This document shows, in pieces, positions 1 through 8,537 of a DNA stretch of 55,455 bases. The stretch is from an uncultured Collinsella sp. GTDB taxonomy: Bacteria; Actinomycetota; Coriobacteriia; Coriobacteriales; Coriobacteriaceae. The notes below the pieces were generated by a model. That model ran no database searches. It worked only from the letters and a program-made list of their open reading frames with translations, and was not told where the DNA came from. The translations under genes were made by a program, and so were the position numbers. The stretch is taken from contig CABUSR010000010.1 of the NCBI GenBank assembly GCA_902494245.1, forward strand, positions 1 through 55,455, given 5' to 3'. The stretch's first letter is position 1, and the number at the start of each line of letters is the position of its first letter.

Positions 1-1
1 C

Positions 2-694
2 GATGGGCAGGATTTGAGTGCCCAGGCCACCTTTAAGCTCGAGGTGCCTTCGGCCGACACGGTGACTGACGACCAGATCGATGCCGCCGCCAAGTATGCC
101 GAGGAGGGCGGTGCGAGCTCCGCCGCGGCTGCCAAAGTGCTCCAGCAGGCAGCAACCGCGCGGCGCGACGCCGCCGTCAATGCCGTGAGCGCGCAAAAGG
201 CACAGGCGTCCCGTGATGCTGACACTCGCCACAAGGCAACCGACCTCTACCAGCTCGATATTCCCGTCGAGTGGTACGGCAAGGTCGCAACTTGGCAAAA
301 CGGAAGCACGCTATGCATCTATCTGGGCGACGACGCCAATACGCCGCTCGTGACGCTCGTCGCGGTGCGCGAGGGCGAGAGCTTTACGCCCGATGAAGGC
401 GATACGGTTTTGGGTGCGGCCAATCTAGGCAACGGTTATACCGTCTACGCCAGCGGCCCCGTCTATCCGTACGTGGTGCCCCAGACCATCAACGGGCGGA
501 CGCAGAATCCCGTGTCGACCTACCCCATGGATACGGCCATTGAGCTTGTCGAGCTGACGACCGGCAACCGCTATACGTATAGCCAGATCAAGAACGACCT
601 GGTGGGTAAAGACGGCAAGGCCGATGGTGCCACTAAGCTCGAAACCGACTACCTCGCGCAGATCCTGCTGCCGAGTATCAAAGCCCAGGACTAG
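2..694 (+). CDS. Hypothetical protein, C-terminal part (5' end outside window)
   Basis: The reading frame is open from the window edge (residues DGQDLSAQ...) to a TAG stop, so the gene starts upstream; an internal TTG at 14 is not a convincing start. About 230 residues are visible. The first 70 are Ala/Gln/Lys-rich and probably helical or coiled coil (repeated AAAKV, AATARRDAAVNAV). The remainder looks like a compact beta-rich domain with no Cys. I do not recognise the family. No neighbour on the same strand helps; the next gene is convergent. It may be the extracellular part of a surface or membrane-anchored protein, but the N-terminus needed to see a signal peptide is missing. Confidence 0.6.
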   Translation, partial: DGQDLSAQATFKLEVPSADTVTDDQIDAAAKYAEEGGASSAAAAKVLQQAATARRDAAVNAVSAQKAQASRDADTRHKATDLYQLDIPVEWYGKVATWQNGSTLCIYLGDDANTPLVTLVAVREGESFTPDEGDTVLGAANLGNGYTVYASGPVYPYVVPQTINGRTQNPVSTYPMDTAIELVELTTGNRYTYSQIKNDLVGKDGKADGATKLETDYLAQILLPSIKAQD

Positions 695-767
695 CCTGGC
701 GCAGCAAGGTGCTCCCCAACCGTGATGAAGGAGCCAGGAGGTCCTGACCCCACAGGCCCATAGATGA

Positions 768-2120
768 TTAGGCAAGGAGCCACTTCCATGCGGGCATAAC
801 GTGTACCACACCGTGCTCGCATGGAATATCGGTCTGTTCATCCATGGTAACGATTGCCGACTCGCCAAGATCAAACTGGGCCATCGAGGCATCAAGCGCG
901 GCGATTTCGCGCTCGCGCGTTTTCTCACTTGCCATATCCGCACTCACCTGAATCAGGCTATAAGCCCGCATGAGAAGCGCATCCCCAGCCACAAAGTCCA
1001 CCTCATGGCTTTTGCTCTTCTCTTTGATTAGCAGGCGGCAGACCGAGCCGGTCCTCACCGCGGGAGTCCTTCTTCTTAGCGCATTGAACACTGCGGTCTC
1101 GAGCCTCTGGCCCTGGTCCAATGCCGATGCGGGAGAGAATGCTCCAAACATCGCAGGGTCGACAGCGTAGACCTTAGACGCAGACCGCATGTTATTTGCC
1201 AGTGAACGCGTGAACTCCGGCACAGAAAATAACAGGTAGGCGTCCTCATAATACTCAAGTAAGTCGCTGAGCGAATTACGACTGACGGGTATCTGTCTGC
1301 TCTTGAACTCGTTGTACACTTTGTTCACTGACAGCTCTCGTCCCGAAGATGCCATACACCGCGTCAAGAACAGCGATGCCAGGCGAGGGTTCTTGACGTC
1401 GTAACGTTCAACGACGTCCATGGCGACCGTTCGCGAAGCATATTCCTGTAGCAGCTGAATCGCGTCTGCAGGCGTCTGCTCAAGTGTCGCGATGAATCCC
1501 CCTCGTTCAAGATACCCGATCAGATGATGTCGAAGCAGCGCTGCATCGCTCGGGGAAAAGGTCGCATCTGACTCGAGAACGCTCCCCGTCTTATATCGAA
1601 CGTATTCCGAAAAACTCAACGGAAAAAGCTCTCGCACAAGGGAACGACCCCTGAACTCGCTCTTAAGTTCTGAGGACAGCATCTTAGAAGAAGATCCCGT
1701 CACATAGACGGTCGCTTTCTCCGTATCGACTACACGCCGCAGAAACGCACCCCATTCGGGGATTTCCTGGATCTCGTCAAAGAAAATGTAAGCGCCCTCG
1801 ATTCGAGCAACAGGATACAGCGCATAGAACGTGTCGAGCACGTCCGCCAGCAGCGATGGCTCATACGGGCGCAAGCGCTCATCCTCAAAATTGAAGTAAA
1901 GCATCCGGTCAAGCTCGACGCCCCGGCCCTGAAGCCGCTGCATCTCCTGATACAGGCGATACGTCTTTCCACAACGGCGGGCCCCCACAACCACATTTAC
2001 GATGTTGTCGCGCTTTGGCTCCTGTGGGTTTTCCAGATCAAGGTCTCGCTCAAAGACCTGCGGAACCCCCTGCTGTTCAAAGTCCTTTATTTTCTGGGCG
2101 ATCAAGTCGTTGAATGCCAT
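768..2120 (-). CDS. AAA ATPase with DUF4143-type C-terminal domain
   Basis: A 450-residue protein with a Walker A motif GARRCGKT at about residues 46-53, Walker B IFFDEIQE near 112-119, and a sensor-like VTGSSS segment after it. The C-terminal third matches the layout of the DUF4143 region of archaeal/bacterial 'ATP-binding protein' families, with an EVDFV motif near 375 resembling a PD-(D/E)XK nuclease core. Such proteins are common in accessory DNA; their function is unknown, and links to toxin-antitoxin or defence roles are speculative. The ATG start directly follows the operator palindrome at 2128-2189. It is monocistronic and convergent with the gene before it. Confidence 0.85.
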   Translation of the reverse strand: MAFNDLIAQKIKDFEQQGVPQVFERDLDLENPQEPKRDNIVNVVVGARRCGKTYRLYQEMQRLQGRGVELDRMLYFNFEDERLRPYEPSLLADVLDTFYALYPVARIEGAYIFFDEIQEIPEWGAFLRRVVDTEKATVYVTGSSSKMLSSELKSEFRGRSLVRELFPLSFSEYVRYKTGSVLESDATFSPSDAALLRHHLIGYLERGGFIATLEQTPADAIQLLQEYASRTVAMDVVERYDVKNPRLASLFLTRCMASSGRELSVNKVYNEFKSRQIPVSRNSLSDLLEYYEDAYLLFSVPEFTRSLANNMRSASKVYAVDPAMFGAFSPASALDQGQRLETAVFNALRRRTPAVRTGSVCRLLIKEKSKSHEVDFVAGDALLMRAYSLIQVSADMASEKTREREIAALDASMAQFDLGESAIVTMDEQTDIPCEHGVVHVMPAWKWLLA

Positions 2121-2127
2121 GATTCTC

Positions 2128-2189
2128 CAATCTTGCTCTCTAGCTAATCAAAATTATACTGATTCTTGATTAATTAGAGAGCAAGATTG
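2128..2189 (-). promoter_or_regulatory. Operator-like inverted repeat with TATAAT box in its loop
   Basis: Two 24-bp arms (2128-2151 and 2166-2189) are inverted repeats with two mismatches, separated by 14 bp. On the minus strand the loop contains a perfect TATAAT (plus positions 2153-2158), a few tens of bases before the ATPase start at 2120. A protein bound to both arms would cover the -10 region, which suggests repression or autoregulation. No good -35 box is visible. Confidence 0.6.
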
Positions 2190-2290
2190 TGTGTAGCTTG
2201 ATTAACACTTAAGCAAGTTTTATCACCGTTATTGCTCCGAAGGATATCGAGTGGCTAAGAGGACAACCGAGCTCGAATGCGGCTCCCCGA

Positions 2291-2323
2291 GCAGTCAATT
2301 TGGGACGGGGCTTTTTTGACTGC
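2291..2323. repeat. Short inverted repeat, half-copy of a TTTGGGACGGGGC palindrome
   Basis: GCAGTCAA at 2291-2298 pairs with TTGACTGC at 2316-2323. The loop carries TTTGGGACGGGGCTTTTTTG, which is one arm of the longer palindrome at 50490-50561. It appears to be a decayed or half copy of that repeat family. Confidence 0.55.
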
Positions 2324-2350
2324 CCTCCCCTGCAGAAAAATCCCTAACGC

Positions 2351-2417
2351 AGTTGCGGTGAAATAGGGACTGTTTTTGCTGGTCAAACCGCAAAACAATC
2401 CCTATTTCGCCGCAACT
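2351..2417. repeat. Palindromic repeat, GTTGCGG family copy 1
   Basis: A 19-bp inverted repeat (2351-2369 and 2399-2417, one mismatch) with arms AGTTGCGGTGAAATAGGGA and its near complement. A second member with the same outer motif and the same CGCAACTTATTGG trailing sequence lies at 38614-38679. It lies downstream of the small minus-strand gene at 2442 and could double as its terminator, though it lacks a clear T-run. Confidence 0.6.
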
Positions 2418-2441
2418 TATTGGTGGCCTTTTGGGTGGCAC

Positions 2442-2636
2442 TCAGCGCCACGGGTCGGCTTCGAACATCGGCTCGCGCTCGGGGCGGCGATCGCTGTAGG
2501 GATCGTAGCCGTCGTCGTCCTCGTTCTCGGCACGGATGTAGGGGTCGCGCGGCTTGGGCGCCGGCTTAGGCGCAGGCTTGGGTGCGGCGGGTGCGGCATC
2601 GGTCGCCGGCGCGCTTGTCTTGATCTCGTCTTTCAT
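2442..2636 (-). CDS. Small Pro/Ala-rich acidic hypothetical protein
   Basis: A 64-residue protein. The start is decided by the ribosome binding site: AAGGAG lies inside the sequence of a longer frame beginning at 2654 and is about 8 bases before the ATG at 2636, giving an N-terminus MKDEIKTSAP. The first half is low-complexity Ala/Pro/Lys (three PKPAPK-like repeats). The second half is acidic and aromatic (DPYIRAENEDDDGYDPYSD). No signal peptide or membrane segment is seen. It lies downstream of clpB but beyond a strong terminator, so it is probably transcribed separately. I do not recognise the family. Confidence 0.6.
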   Translation of the reverse strand: MKDEIKTSAPATDAAPAAPKPAPKPAPKPRDPYIRAENEDDDGYDPYSDRRPEREPMFEADPWR

Positions 2637-2685
2637 CTGCATATCTCCTTGCATCGCATCCGTTCAACAACATCGATTGTCGCAC

Positions 2686-2723
2686 GAAAAAGGGCGGCGG
2701 ACCCAATTGGATCCGCCGCCCTT
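2686..2723 (-). terminator. Rho-independent terminator after clpB
   Basis: A 12-bp perfect stem AAGGGCGGCGGA / TCCGCCGCCCTT (2690-2701 with 2712-2723) is followed by a T-run on the minus strand. It lies about 50 bp after the clpB stop. Confidence 0.85.
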
Positions 2724-2768
2724 GGCGTTTAGAAACGGCTGGCAGATTTTAAGGCATGTCCCAAAAAT

Positions 2769-5396
2769 CTACTCGGCATCGGGGACCTCGTAGGTGGCCG
2801 CCGGCGTGTTATCGCACACGACGGTAAAGCCGCCGTCCTTATCGACATCGACCGTCACCTGATCGCCCTCGCGCACCGTGCCGTCGATGATGGCGGCGGC
2901 GATGGCGTCCACGACCTCGCGCTGGACCAGACGCTTGAGCGGACGGGCGCCAAAGACCGGGTCCAGGCCGCCCACGGCGAGCATCTGCTTGGCCGCCGGG
3001 GTGATGGCAAGCGTCATGCGCTCCTTGGCCAGACGCGCGCGGACGTCGGCAAGCTGGATGTCGACGATCTTCTCGATCTGCGCCATGCCGAGCGGATGGA
3101 ACACCACGATGTCGTCGATACGGTTGAGGAACTCGGGGCGGAAGGTCTGAGCCATGACGGCGTCGACCTGATGGCGCATCTCCTCCTCGTCCTTACCGGA
3201 CAGATCGGCGATGGCCTTGGAGCCCACGTTGGACGTCATGATGATAATCGTGTTCTTGAAGGACACCTGGCGACCCTGGCCATCGGTCAGACGGCCGTCG
3301 TCGAGCACCTGCAACAGCACGTTAAAGACATCCGGATGGGCCTTCTCCATCTCGTCGAGCAAGATCACGGAGTAGGGACGACGGCGCACGGCCTCGGTGA
3401 GCTGGCCGCCCTCGTCGTAACCCACGTATCCCGGGGGCGCACCGATCAGACGCTGGACGCTGAACTTCTCCATGTACTCGGACATGTCGATACGCACGAG
3501 TGCGCGCTCGTCGTCGAACAGGCACTCGGCAAGCGCCTTGGCGAGCTCGGTCTTGCCCACGCCAGTGGGGCCCAGGAAGAAGAAGCTGCCGATGGGCTTG
3601 TCCGGATCGGAGAGGCCCGCACGGCTGCGACGCACAGCCGCGGCGACGGCGGAGACGGCCTCGTCCTGACCGATGACGCGCTTATGCAGCTCGCCCTCCA
3701 GGCCCTTCAGCTTGTCGAGCTCGCCCTGCATCATCTTGGACACGGGCACGCCGGTCCAGGCACTCACGACCTCGGCGATCTCGTCGGAGGTCACCTGCTC
3801 GTTGAGGCCCTCGCCGTCCTGCTGCTTTTGTGCCTCGAGCGCAGCCTCGGAATCCTGAATCTGCTGCTGCAGGCCCGGAATCACGGAGAAGCGCAGCTCG
3901 GACGCACGGCCCAGGTCGCCGTTGCGCGTTGCACGCTCCTCTTCGCTCTTGGCCTCGTCAAGCTGGCCCTTAAGCTCCTGCACGTGGTCGATGGCGTTCT
4001 TTTGGTTGAGCCAGCCGGCCTTTTGCACATTGAGCTTTTCCTGGACCTCGGCAATCTCCTGACGCAGGGCCTCCAGACGCTCCTTGGAGGCGTCGTCGGT
4101 CTCCTTCATGAGTGCCTGCTCTTCGATCTGCAGCTGGGTGAGTTGACGTGTGGTGGCGTCGATCTCGACCGGCATGCTGTCGAGCTCCATGCGCAGGCGG
4201 CTTGCCGCCTCATCGACCAGGTCGATGGCCTTGTCGGGCAGGAAGCGGTCGGCGATATAGCGATCGGAGAGGTCGGCAGCCGCCACGAGCGCGCTATCGG
4301 TGATGTGCACGCCGTGGAAGATCTCGTACTTCTCCTTGAGGCCACGCAGGATCGAGATGGTGTCCTCGACGGTGGGCTCGGAGACCATCACGGTCTGGAA
4401 ACGACGGGCGAGCGCCGCGTCCTTCTCGATGTACTTGCGGTATTCGTCGAGCGTGGTCGCGCCAATCGCATGCAGGTCGCCACGGGCGAGCGCCGGCTTG
4501 AGGATATTGCCGGCGTCCATAGAGCCCTCGGTGGCACCCGCGCCCACGATGGTGTGGAGCTCATCGATGAACAGGATGACCTTGCCTTCGGATTTTTGAA
4601 CCTCCTTGAGCACGGCCTTCAAACGGTCCTCGAACTCGCCGCGGTACTTGGCACCGGCGACCAGCGCGCTCATGTCGAGCTCGATGAGGTCGCGGTCGCG
4701 CAGGGTGCTCGGCACGTCGCCGGCCACGATACGCTGGGCGATGCCCTCGACGATGGCGGTCTTGCCGACGCCCGGCTCGCCGATGAGCACGGGGTTGTTC
4801 TTGGTGCGGCGGGACAGGACCTGGATGGTACGACGGATCTCGTCGGTACGGCCGATGACCGGATCGAGTTTGCCGGCGCGGGCCAGGTCGCAGATGTTGC
4901 GGCCGTACTGCTCCAGCGCCTCAAACTGCGTCTTATCCTCGGCAGACGTCACGCGGTCATCGCCACGCAGCTCCTCGTAGACCTGTTCGATGCGCTCCTT
5001 GGTCACGCCTGCGTCGCGCAGAACGCGGCCGGCCTCGCCCTTGTCCTCGGCAAGTGCCATCAGCAGATGCTCGGTCACCACAAAGCTGTCGCCCATCTTG
5101 GTGGCCTTCTTCTCGGCCTTCTCGATGACGCGGACGAGCTCATTGGAAAGACCCATCTGCTGGCCCTCGCCCGAAACCTTGGGCGCGTGGTCGATGGCAT
5201 CCTGCGTGGAGCGTGCGAGCTGGGCCGGGTCAGCGCCGATGCGCTCGATGATCACGGAGATATTGCGCTCGCCGGCACCGAGCAGGGCGGACAGCAGGTG
5301 AATCGGCTCCACCGCGCCGGCCTGCGCGTCAGCAGCCGTGCTCATGGCGGTCTGCAGCGCCTCGCGCGACGTCATTGCTAGCTTATCGATTCTCAT
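2769..5396 (-). CDS. clpB: ATP-dependent disaggregase ClpB
   Basis: 875 residues, the normal length for full ClpB. It contains the Clp N-domain (residues about 5-150), a first AAA module with GEPGVGKT, a long coiled-coil middle domain (about 405-530) that distinguishes ClpB from ClpA/ClpC, and a second AAA module with GPTGVGKT and the GYVGYDEGG pore loop. It works in the cytoplasm with DnaK/DnaJ/GrpE to extract proteins from aggregates. ATG at 5396 is preceded by an AGAGGTG ribosome binding site. The upstream region carries a 27-bp element (5486-5512) also found upstream of dnaK, so both are probably co-regulated by heat shock. Confidence 0.97.
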   Translation of the reverse strand: MRIDKLAMTSREALQTAMSTAADAQAGAVEPIHLLSALLGAGERNISVIIERIGADPAQLARSTQDAIDHAPKVSGEGQQMGLSNELVRVIEKAEKKATKMGDSFVVTEHLLMALAEDKGEAGRVLRDAGVTKERIEQVYEELRGDDRVTSAEDKTQFEALEQYGRNICDLARAGKLDPVIGRTDEIRRTIQVLSRRTKNNPVLIGEPGVGKTAIVEGIAQRIVAGDVPSTLRDRDLIELDMSALVAGAKYRGEFEDRLKAVLKEVQKSEGKVILFIDELHTIVGAGATEGSMDAGNILKPALARGDLHAIGATTLDEYRKYIEKDAALARRFQTVMVSEPTVEDTISILRGLKEKYEIFHGVHITDSALVAAADLSDRYIADRFLPDKAIDLVDEAASRLRMELDSMPVEIDATTRQLTQLQIEEQALMKETDDASKERLEALRQEIAEVQEKLNVQKAGWLNQKNAIDHVQELKGQLDEAKSEEERATRNGDLGRASELRFSVIPGLQQQIQDSEAALEAQKQQDGEGLNEQVTSDEIAEVVSAWTGVPVSKMMQGELDKLKGLEGELHKRVIGQDEAVSAVAAAVRRSRAGLSDPDKPIGSFFFLGPTGVGKTELAKALAECLFDDERALVRIDMSEYMEKFSVQRLIGAPPGYVGYDEGGQLTEAVRRRPYSVILLDEMEKAHPDVFNVLLQVLDDGRLTDGQGRQVSFKNTIIIMTSNVGSKAIADLSGKDEEEMRHQVDAVMAQTFRPEFLNRIDDIVVFHPLGMAQIEKIVDIQLADVRARLAKERMTLAITPAAKQMLAVGGLDPVFGARPLKRLVQREVVDAIAAAIIDGTVREGDQVTVDVDKDGGFTVVCDNTPAATYEVPDAE

Positions 5397-5485
5397 GGAA
5401 TCACCTCTCTTGGGGCGGCCGCCCTACGGGGCGGCTTCACGTTGTTCGAGAAGTATTGTTGCCAGCTTTGCGCGATCTTATACAC

Positions 5486-5512
5486 AAATCTAAGTCTCTA
5501 TATATAAGATTT
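5486..5512 (-). promoter_or_regulatory. Candidate heat-shock operator of clpB (shared with dnaK)
   Basis: AAATCTAAGTC, five variable bases, ATATAAGATTT on the plus strand. The same two 11-base blocks with the same spacing occur at 15910-15936 upstream of dnaK. On the coding strand the sequence CTTATAT...ACTTAG is distantly like the actinobacterial HAIR element (CTTGAGT-N7-ACTCAAG) bound by HspR. A TGTATAAG -10-like box follows it immediately. Confidence 0.7.
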
Positions 5513-5536
5513 TCTGAGTGTTCCCACGGCATGCAA

Positions 5537-5571
5537 ACCACCACAAAGGGGACAGGCACCTTTGTGGTGGT
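5537..5571. repeat. Palindrome, ACCACCACAAAGG family copy 1
   Basis: Perfect 13-bp arms ACCACCACAAAGG / CCTTTGTGGTGGT around a 9-base loop GGACAGGCA. It sits just beyond the 3' end of the minus-strand gene at 5580. Members of this family also occur at 6341, 7208, 8353 (half), 8538 and 49136. Confidence 0.8.
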
Positions 5572-5579
5572 CGCGGTCT

Positions 5580-6251
5580 CTACTCCTTCGCCGAACCCGT
5601 GCTTCCCGATTCGGCGTTCCAGGGCATCTCATCCTCGAACAGCCATGTACGGGCAGACCCACTATCGCGTGCAGCCTGCGGATCGGGCAAGCAGGTCTGT
5701 TCATAGGCATCTTGGATACACTGGCCCATAAAATCGTTGAGCTCGGTCTGGTCGCCCTCCATGACATAGGCGACATCGCCGTCCATGATGTAGATGCCCG
5801 GACCCTCATTGTCCTCGTAGCCCGGATCGTACGAGACATCACATAACTTTGCGCCGTTTGCAGTGTCCAGCTCGATGGAAGAGTGGCATCCGCCAACCAT
5901 GTCGTTCGCTTTTGCCCGATAGGACGCATATCCATACCAGCGCTTAAAGATTTTGCCCTTGAGCAGCTCGGACGCCCTGTCGATCAGACCAGAATCCGTG
6001 GTATAGCGCATAGCCCCAAGCTGAATGCGTGGATAATTACTAATGCCCAGCGCAGCCGGTTGCTCATCAAAATCAACGGTAATGGTCTCAGGCTTGTCGT
6101 CGCCGGTCAGAAGTTCGACAGATTGAGTCACAGGCTTGACCACCGGCTCCGTCACCGCAGCAGGTAGAAATGCCATACCGACAGCGCCCGCGCCAACCAC
6201 AGCGATCGCAAGCGCCAAGACAATCAATCCAATACGGGCAGGACTTCTCAC
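5580..6251 (-). CDS. Membrane-anchored hypothetical protein, paralogue A
   Basis: About 223 residues. The GTG at 6251, preceded by GAGGTG 8 bases upstream, is preferred over the ATG at 6284 because the paralogue at 7695 has the same GTG/GAGGT arrangement. One N-terminal membrane helix (about residues 5-30, IGLIVLALAIAVVGAGAV) is followed by an extracellular domain with Cys residues and motifs SNYPRI, FKRWYGYA, NEGPGIYI and SGSARTWLF. From ITVDF onward it aligns without gaps to the gene at 7695-8342, roughly two-thirds identical by eye. The family is unknown to me. A gene pair in opposite orientation suggests duplication with inversion. Confidence 0.75.
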   Translation of the reverse strand: MRSPARIGLIVLALAIAVVGAGAVGMAFLPAAVTEPVVKPVTQSVELLTGDDKPETITVDFDEQPAALGISNYPRIQLGAMRYTTDSGLIDRASELLKGKIFKRWYGYASYRAKANDMVGGCHSSIELDTANGAKLCDVSYDPGYEDNEGPGIYIMDGDVAYVMEGDQTELNDFMGQCIQDAYEQTCLPDPQAARDSGSARTWLFEDEMPWNAESGSTGSAKE

Positions 6252-6340
6252 AGCAAAGCACCTCACAATGCAAACCCGCGCCATTTGTCCTAATGATACC
6301 GCCGGCTAACACTATCACCAAAAGAAGCCGCGCGCTCCCC

Positions 6341-6375
6341 ACCACCACAAAGGGGACAGGCACCTTTGTGGTGGT
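6341..6375. repeat. Palindrome, ACCACCACAAAGG family copy 2
   Basis: Identical arms and loop to copy 1 at 5537: 13-bp perfect stem, loop GGACAGGCA. It lies between the divergent genes at 6251 and 6486. Confidence 0.8.
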
Positions 6376-6485
6376 TTTCGACGCTAACGGTCGACCATCT
6401 CACGCCATGAGATTAAACTTGAATTGTTCTCTGAACATATCCATTTCTGCCTATCCTCAACAGCTCTTTGTCTCGAGGAGCGCAT

Positions 6486-7154
6486 ATGAAGCCGTCTCAT
6501 TCCACCGGTCGCAACGTCATCGCCATTCTCGCCATACCCATCGTGATGCTCTTCCTTATCGTCATCACGCCCTTTTCTTTTGGTATCGCCTCGCCCTTCG
6601 ATCTTTGCGGGATGATCGACGCCGGCTCGCGTGCCACCTCGCTCTCCTTTGTCTGCCGTGGCGTGTTCTACGAATATGCAATTCCCACCGGAAGTTGGCA
6701 GTCCAAGTTACCGTTGCTCGGCAAGGTCGACGGATGCTCTCCTTATTTCTGCCTCGAACCTCAGACAATGAATTATCTGATCGACGACCAGCCCCTTGAC
6801 TCCATCACCCTCGCCTACGACTACGCACCAAACACCGATGAGCGCCACATGAACCAAGTCCTCGACAAGCTGCTTGGACAGTGCGGGCTCACCGCGGAAG
6901 CCGGTCGAACCATCTATAGCAACCAGAAATTAAAGCGAACAGAACTCCGCCGTGTCGGAAAAATCAAAGGGCGAAACGGGGCCGCCTACTGGGATGCCTG
7001 GGCAACACGCGACAAGGGCGAATTCGGACACAGCACCTATATGGTCACTGTCTACACCAAAGACGGAATTAAGGACAATGTTGACGATTTCGCGTCATCC
7101 AAACTCGGCATCCCCAAAACAACCAAACCCGCCAGCCCAGATGAAATTCTGTAG
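6486..7154 (+). CDS. Membrane-anchored hypothetical protein
   Basis: 222 residues starting at the ATG at 6486, which has GAGGAG 7 bases upstream. One N-terminal hydrophobic segment (VIAILAIPIVMLFLIVITPF, about residues 9-28) should anchor or export it. The rest is a soluble domain with several Cys (CGMIDAG, VCRGVF, GCSPYFCLEP). No family recognised. It lies between the two inverted paralogues at 5580 and 7695, in a palindrome-rich accessory patch, but is not similar to them. Confidence 0.7.
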   Translation: MKPSHSTGRNVIAILAIPIVMLFLIVITPFSFGIASPFDLCGMIDAGSRATSLSFVCRGVFYEYAIPTGSWQSKLPLLGKVDGCSPYFCLEPQTMNYLIDDQPLDSITLAYDYAPNTDERHMNQVLDKLLGQCGLTAEAGRTIYSNQKLKRTELRRVGKIKGRNGAAYWDAWATRDKGEFGHSTYMVTVYTKDGIKDNVDDFASSKLGIPKTTKPASPDEIL

Positions 7155-7207
7155 AGGTGCCCATTAACATGCCGCTCAACGATCACAACAACATCGAGCT
7201 CGTCCCC

Positions 7208-7242
7208 ACCGCCACAAAGGTGCCTGTCCCCTTTGTGGCGGT
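7208..7242. repeat. Palindrome, ACCACCACAAAGG family copy 3 (inverted, covarying)
   Basis: Arms ACCGCCACAAAGG / CCTTTGTGGCGGT with loop TGCCTGTCC, the complement of the loop in copies 1 and 2, so this copy is inverted. An A-T pair is replaced by G-C on both arms, which preserves the stem. Confidence 0.75.
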
Positions 7243-7330
7243 TTTCGACAAAAAGAAGCCGCCCCGATAACAGAGGCGGCATCAAGCAAGCCTATTTATT
7301 AGCGTCCCTCAAGACCCAACGAAAACGCAG
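7242..7330 (-). repeat. Duplicated gene 3' end plus terminator, copy 1
   Basis: This 89-bp segment is nearly identical to 8571-8658. Read on the minus strand it encodes a C-terminal peptide ...SIAAFSLGLEGR followed by TAA, then a terminator stem GCCGCC / GGCGGC (7258-7263, 7275-7280) with a T-rich tail. It looks like the debris of a lost gene's 3' end. Each copy is joined to an ACCACC-family palindrome. Confidence 0.6.
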
Positions 7331-7694
7331 CGATGGAATCGAGAACCGACAATAGCCCGTTCGCACAGATAGAGGCGGAGATTCAAGGTCAGAGTCCGGC
7401 TTAAACGGCTTAGCTATCGCACGTCACAACGTTCTCGTCGTCCTCCCTATCGTATTTATAGTGCTTACTGTGAAAATAGTGAGTTTAGTGAGAATAGTAT
7501 CGCTCAAGACTCGTGAACTGAATTATTGACCTCTCGCCCAGAATGAGTGGGGCAAATATTCCTATTAGAGGTCAAATCGAAGCCCAATAGGGCCTTTTCG
7601 CCCCGTCATTTCGACCGATCGCTTTCTTTTGAATATTGTCGTAAGCTGGTATCACTTATCTTAATGAATGCATACTGTTTGCGAGGTACCCGCC
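7331..7694. other. Intergenic stretch with one inverted repeat, no gene seen
   Basis: No credible ORF. It is lower in GC than the surroundings. TTGACCTCT at 7526-7534 and AGAGGTCAA at 7567-7575 form a 9-bp inverted repeat with a 32-base loop, and this may be regulatory for the gene at 7695. The stretch 7460-7500 contains repeated AGTG/TAGTG triplets. Confidence 0.5.
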
Positions 7695-8342
7695 GTGAAA
7701 CGCTCCACCTATATCGGCCTGCTCGTCTTAGCGTTTGCGATTACCGCAGTCGGCGTAGGAATTATCTATCTCGCATTTCTCCCTGCCTCGGCAACGCAGG
7801 CGGCGGTTGAAACCGTAAGCTACCCCATCGAAATCCTCACCGATATCGTCAAACCCGATTCGATCACCGTCGATTTCGACGGTACGCCCGCAGCGCTTGG
7901 GGTCAGTAACTATCCCCGAATCGAACTTGGAGCCACGCGCTATACCCAAGATGAGCAGCTTATCGGTAAGGCAACCAGTTTACTCAAAGGCAAGACGTTT
8001 AAGCGGTGGTACGGCGCCGCAACATATCGAGCCAAGAACGGCCAAATGGTTGGCGGGTATCATTCGACCCTTGAGCTCGATGCGGCAAACGGGAGCAAAT
8101 TGTGCAACGTCTCATACGACCCCGGCTGCGTGGACAATGAAGGACCGGGGGTCTATATCTCGGATGGCGACGTAATCTACGTCATGGAGGGCGACCAGAC
8201 GGCAGTCGTCGATTTTATGGATCGGTGTACCGAGGATGCCTACGAACAAACCTGCGAGCCCGATCCGCAGACAGCGCGCAACAGTGGCTCGGCACGCACT
8301 TGGCTATTTGACGATGAAATAACCTGGACCCCATCGAAATAA
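7695..8342 (+). CDS. Membrane-anchored hypothetical protein, paralogue B
   Basis: 215 residues from the GTG at 7695 (GAGGT 9 bases upstream; an ATG at 7668 has no ribosome binding site). One membrane helix (YIGLLVLAFAITAVGVGIIYL, from about residue 5) precedes an exported domain homologous to the gene at 5580-6251. The motifs SNYPRI, LLKGK, FKRWYG, MVGG.HS, NEGPG and SGSARTWLF are shared at the same spacing. Function is unknown. Together with its inverted paralogue it suggests a locally duplicated surface protein. Confidence 0.75.
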   Translation: MKRSTYIGLLVLAFAITAVGVGIIYLAFLPASATQAAVETVSYPIEILTDIVKPDSITVDFDGTPAALGVSNYPRIELGATRYTQDEQLIGKATSLLKGKTFKRWYGAATYRAKNGQMVGGYHSTLELDAANGSKLCNVSYDPGCVDNEGPGVYISDGDVIYVMEGDQTAVVDFMDRCTEDAYEQTCEPDPQTARNSGSARTWLFDDEITWTPSK

Positions 8343-8352
8343 GGACCCGCCG

Positions 8353-8375
8353 GGCAGGCACCTTTGTGGTGGTTT
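8353..8375. repeat. Half palindrome of the ACCACCACAAAGG family
   Basis: Only the loop and right arm GGCAGGCACCTTTGTGGTGG are present; the left arm is lost. It lies immediately downstream of the gene ending at 8342. Confidence 0.55.
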
Positions 8376-8395
8376 CGGCTCCGATGTTCCACTGT

Positions 8396-8534
8396 CTCGA
8401 TCTGTAACATCTAGCGGCCCTTTTCGATCCTAGATGTTACAGATTGAGATGAAATGATCGGCGGCGATCGTTTGTCTCAATCTGTAACAACCGCTCGTCA
8501 AATAGGGGCCCAGATGTTACAGGTCGAGACAAAC
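8396..8534. repeat. Two tandem palindromes of the CTGTAACATC type
   Basis: The first has arms at 8396-8415 and 8431-8450 (20 bp, one mismatch). The second has arms at 8472-8490 and 8516-8534 (19 bp, two mismatches). Both share the arm core TCTCRATCTGTAACA. No gene lies here. Confidence 0.7.
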
Positions 8535-8537
8535 GGA

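Noticed and set aside
3096..5381. Long plus-strand open frame opposite clpB
   Set aside because: It is the antisense of a high-GC conserved gene, with His/Leu/Gly-rich composition and no ribosome binding site; an artefact of codon bias.
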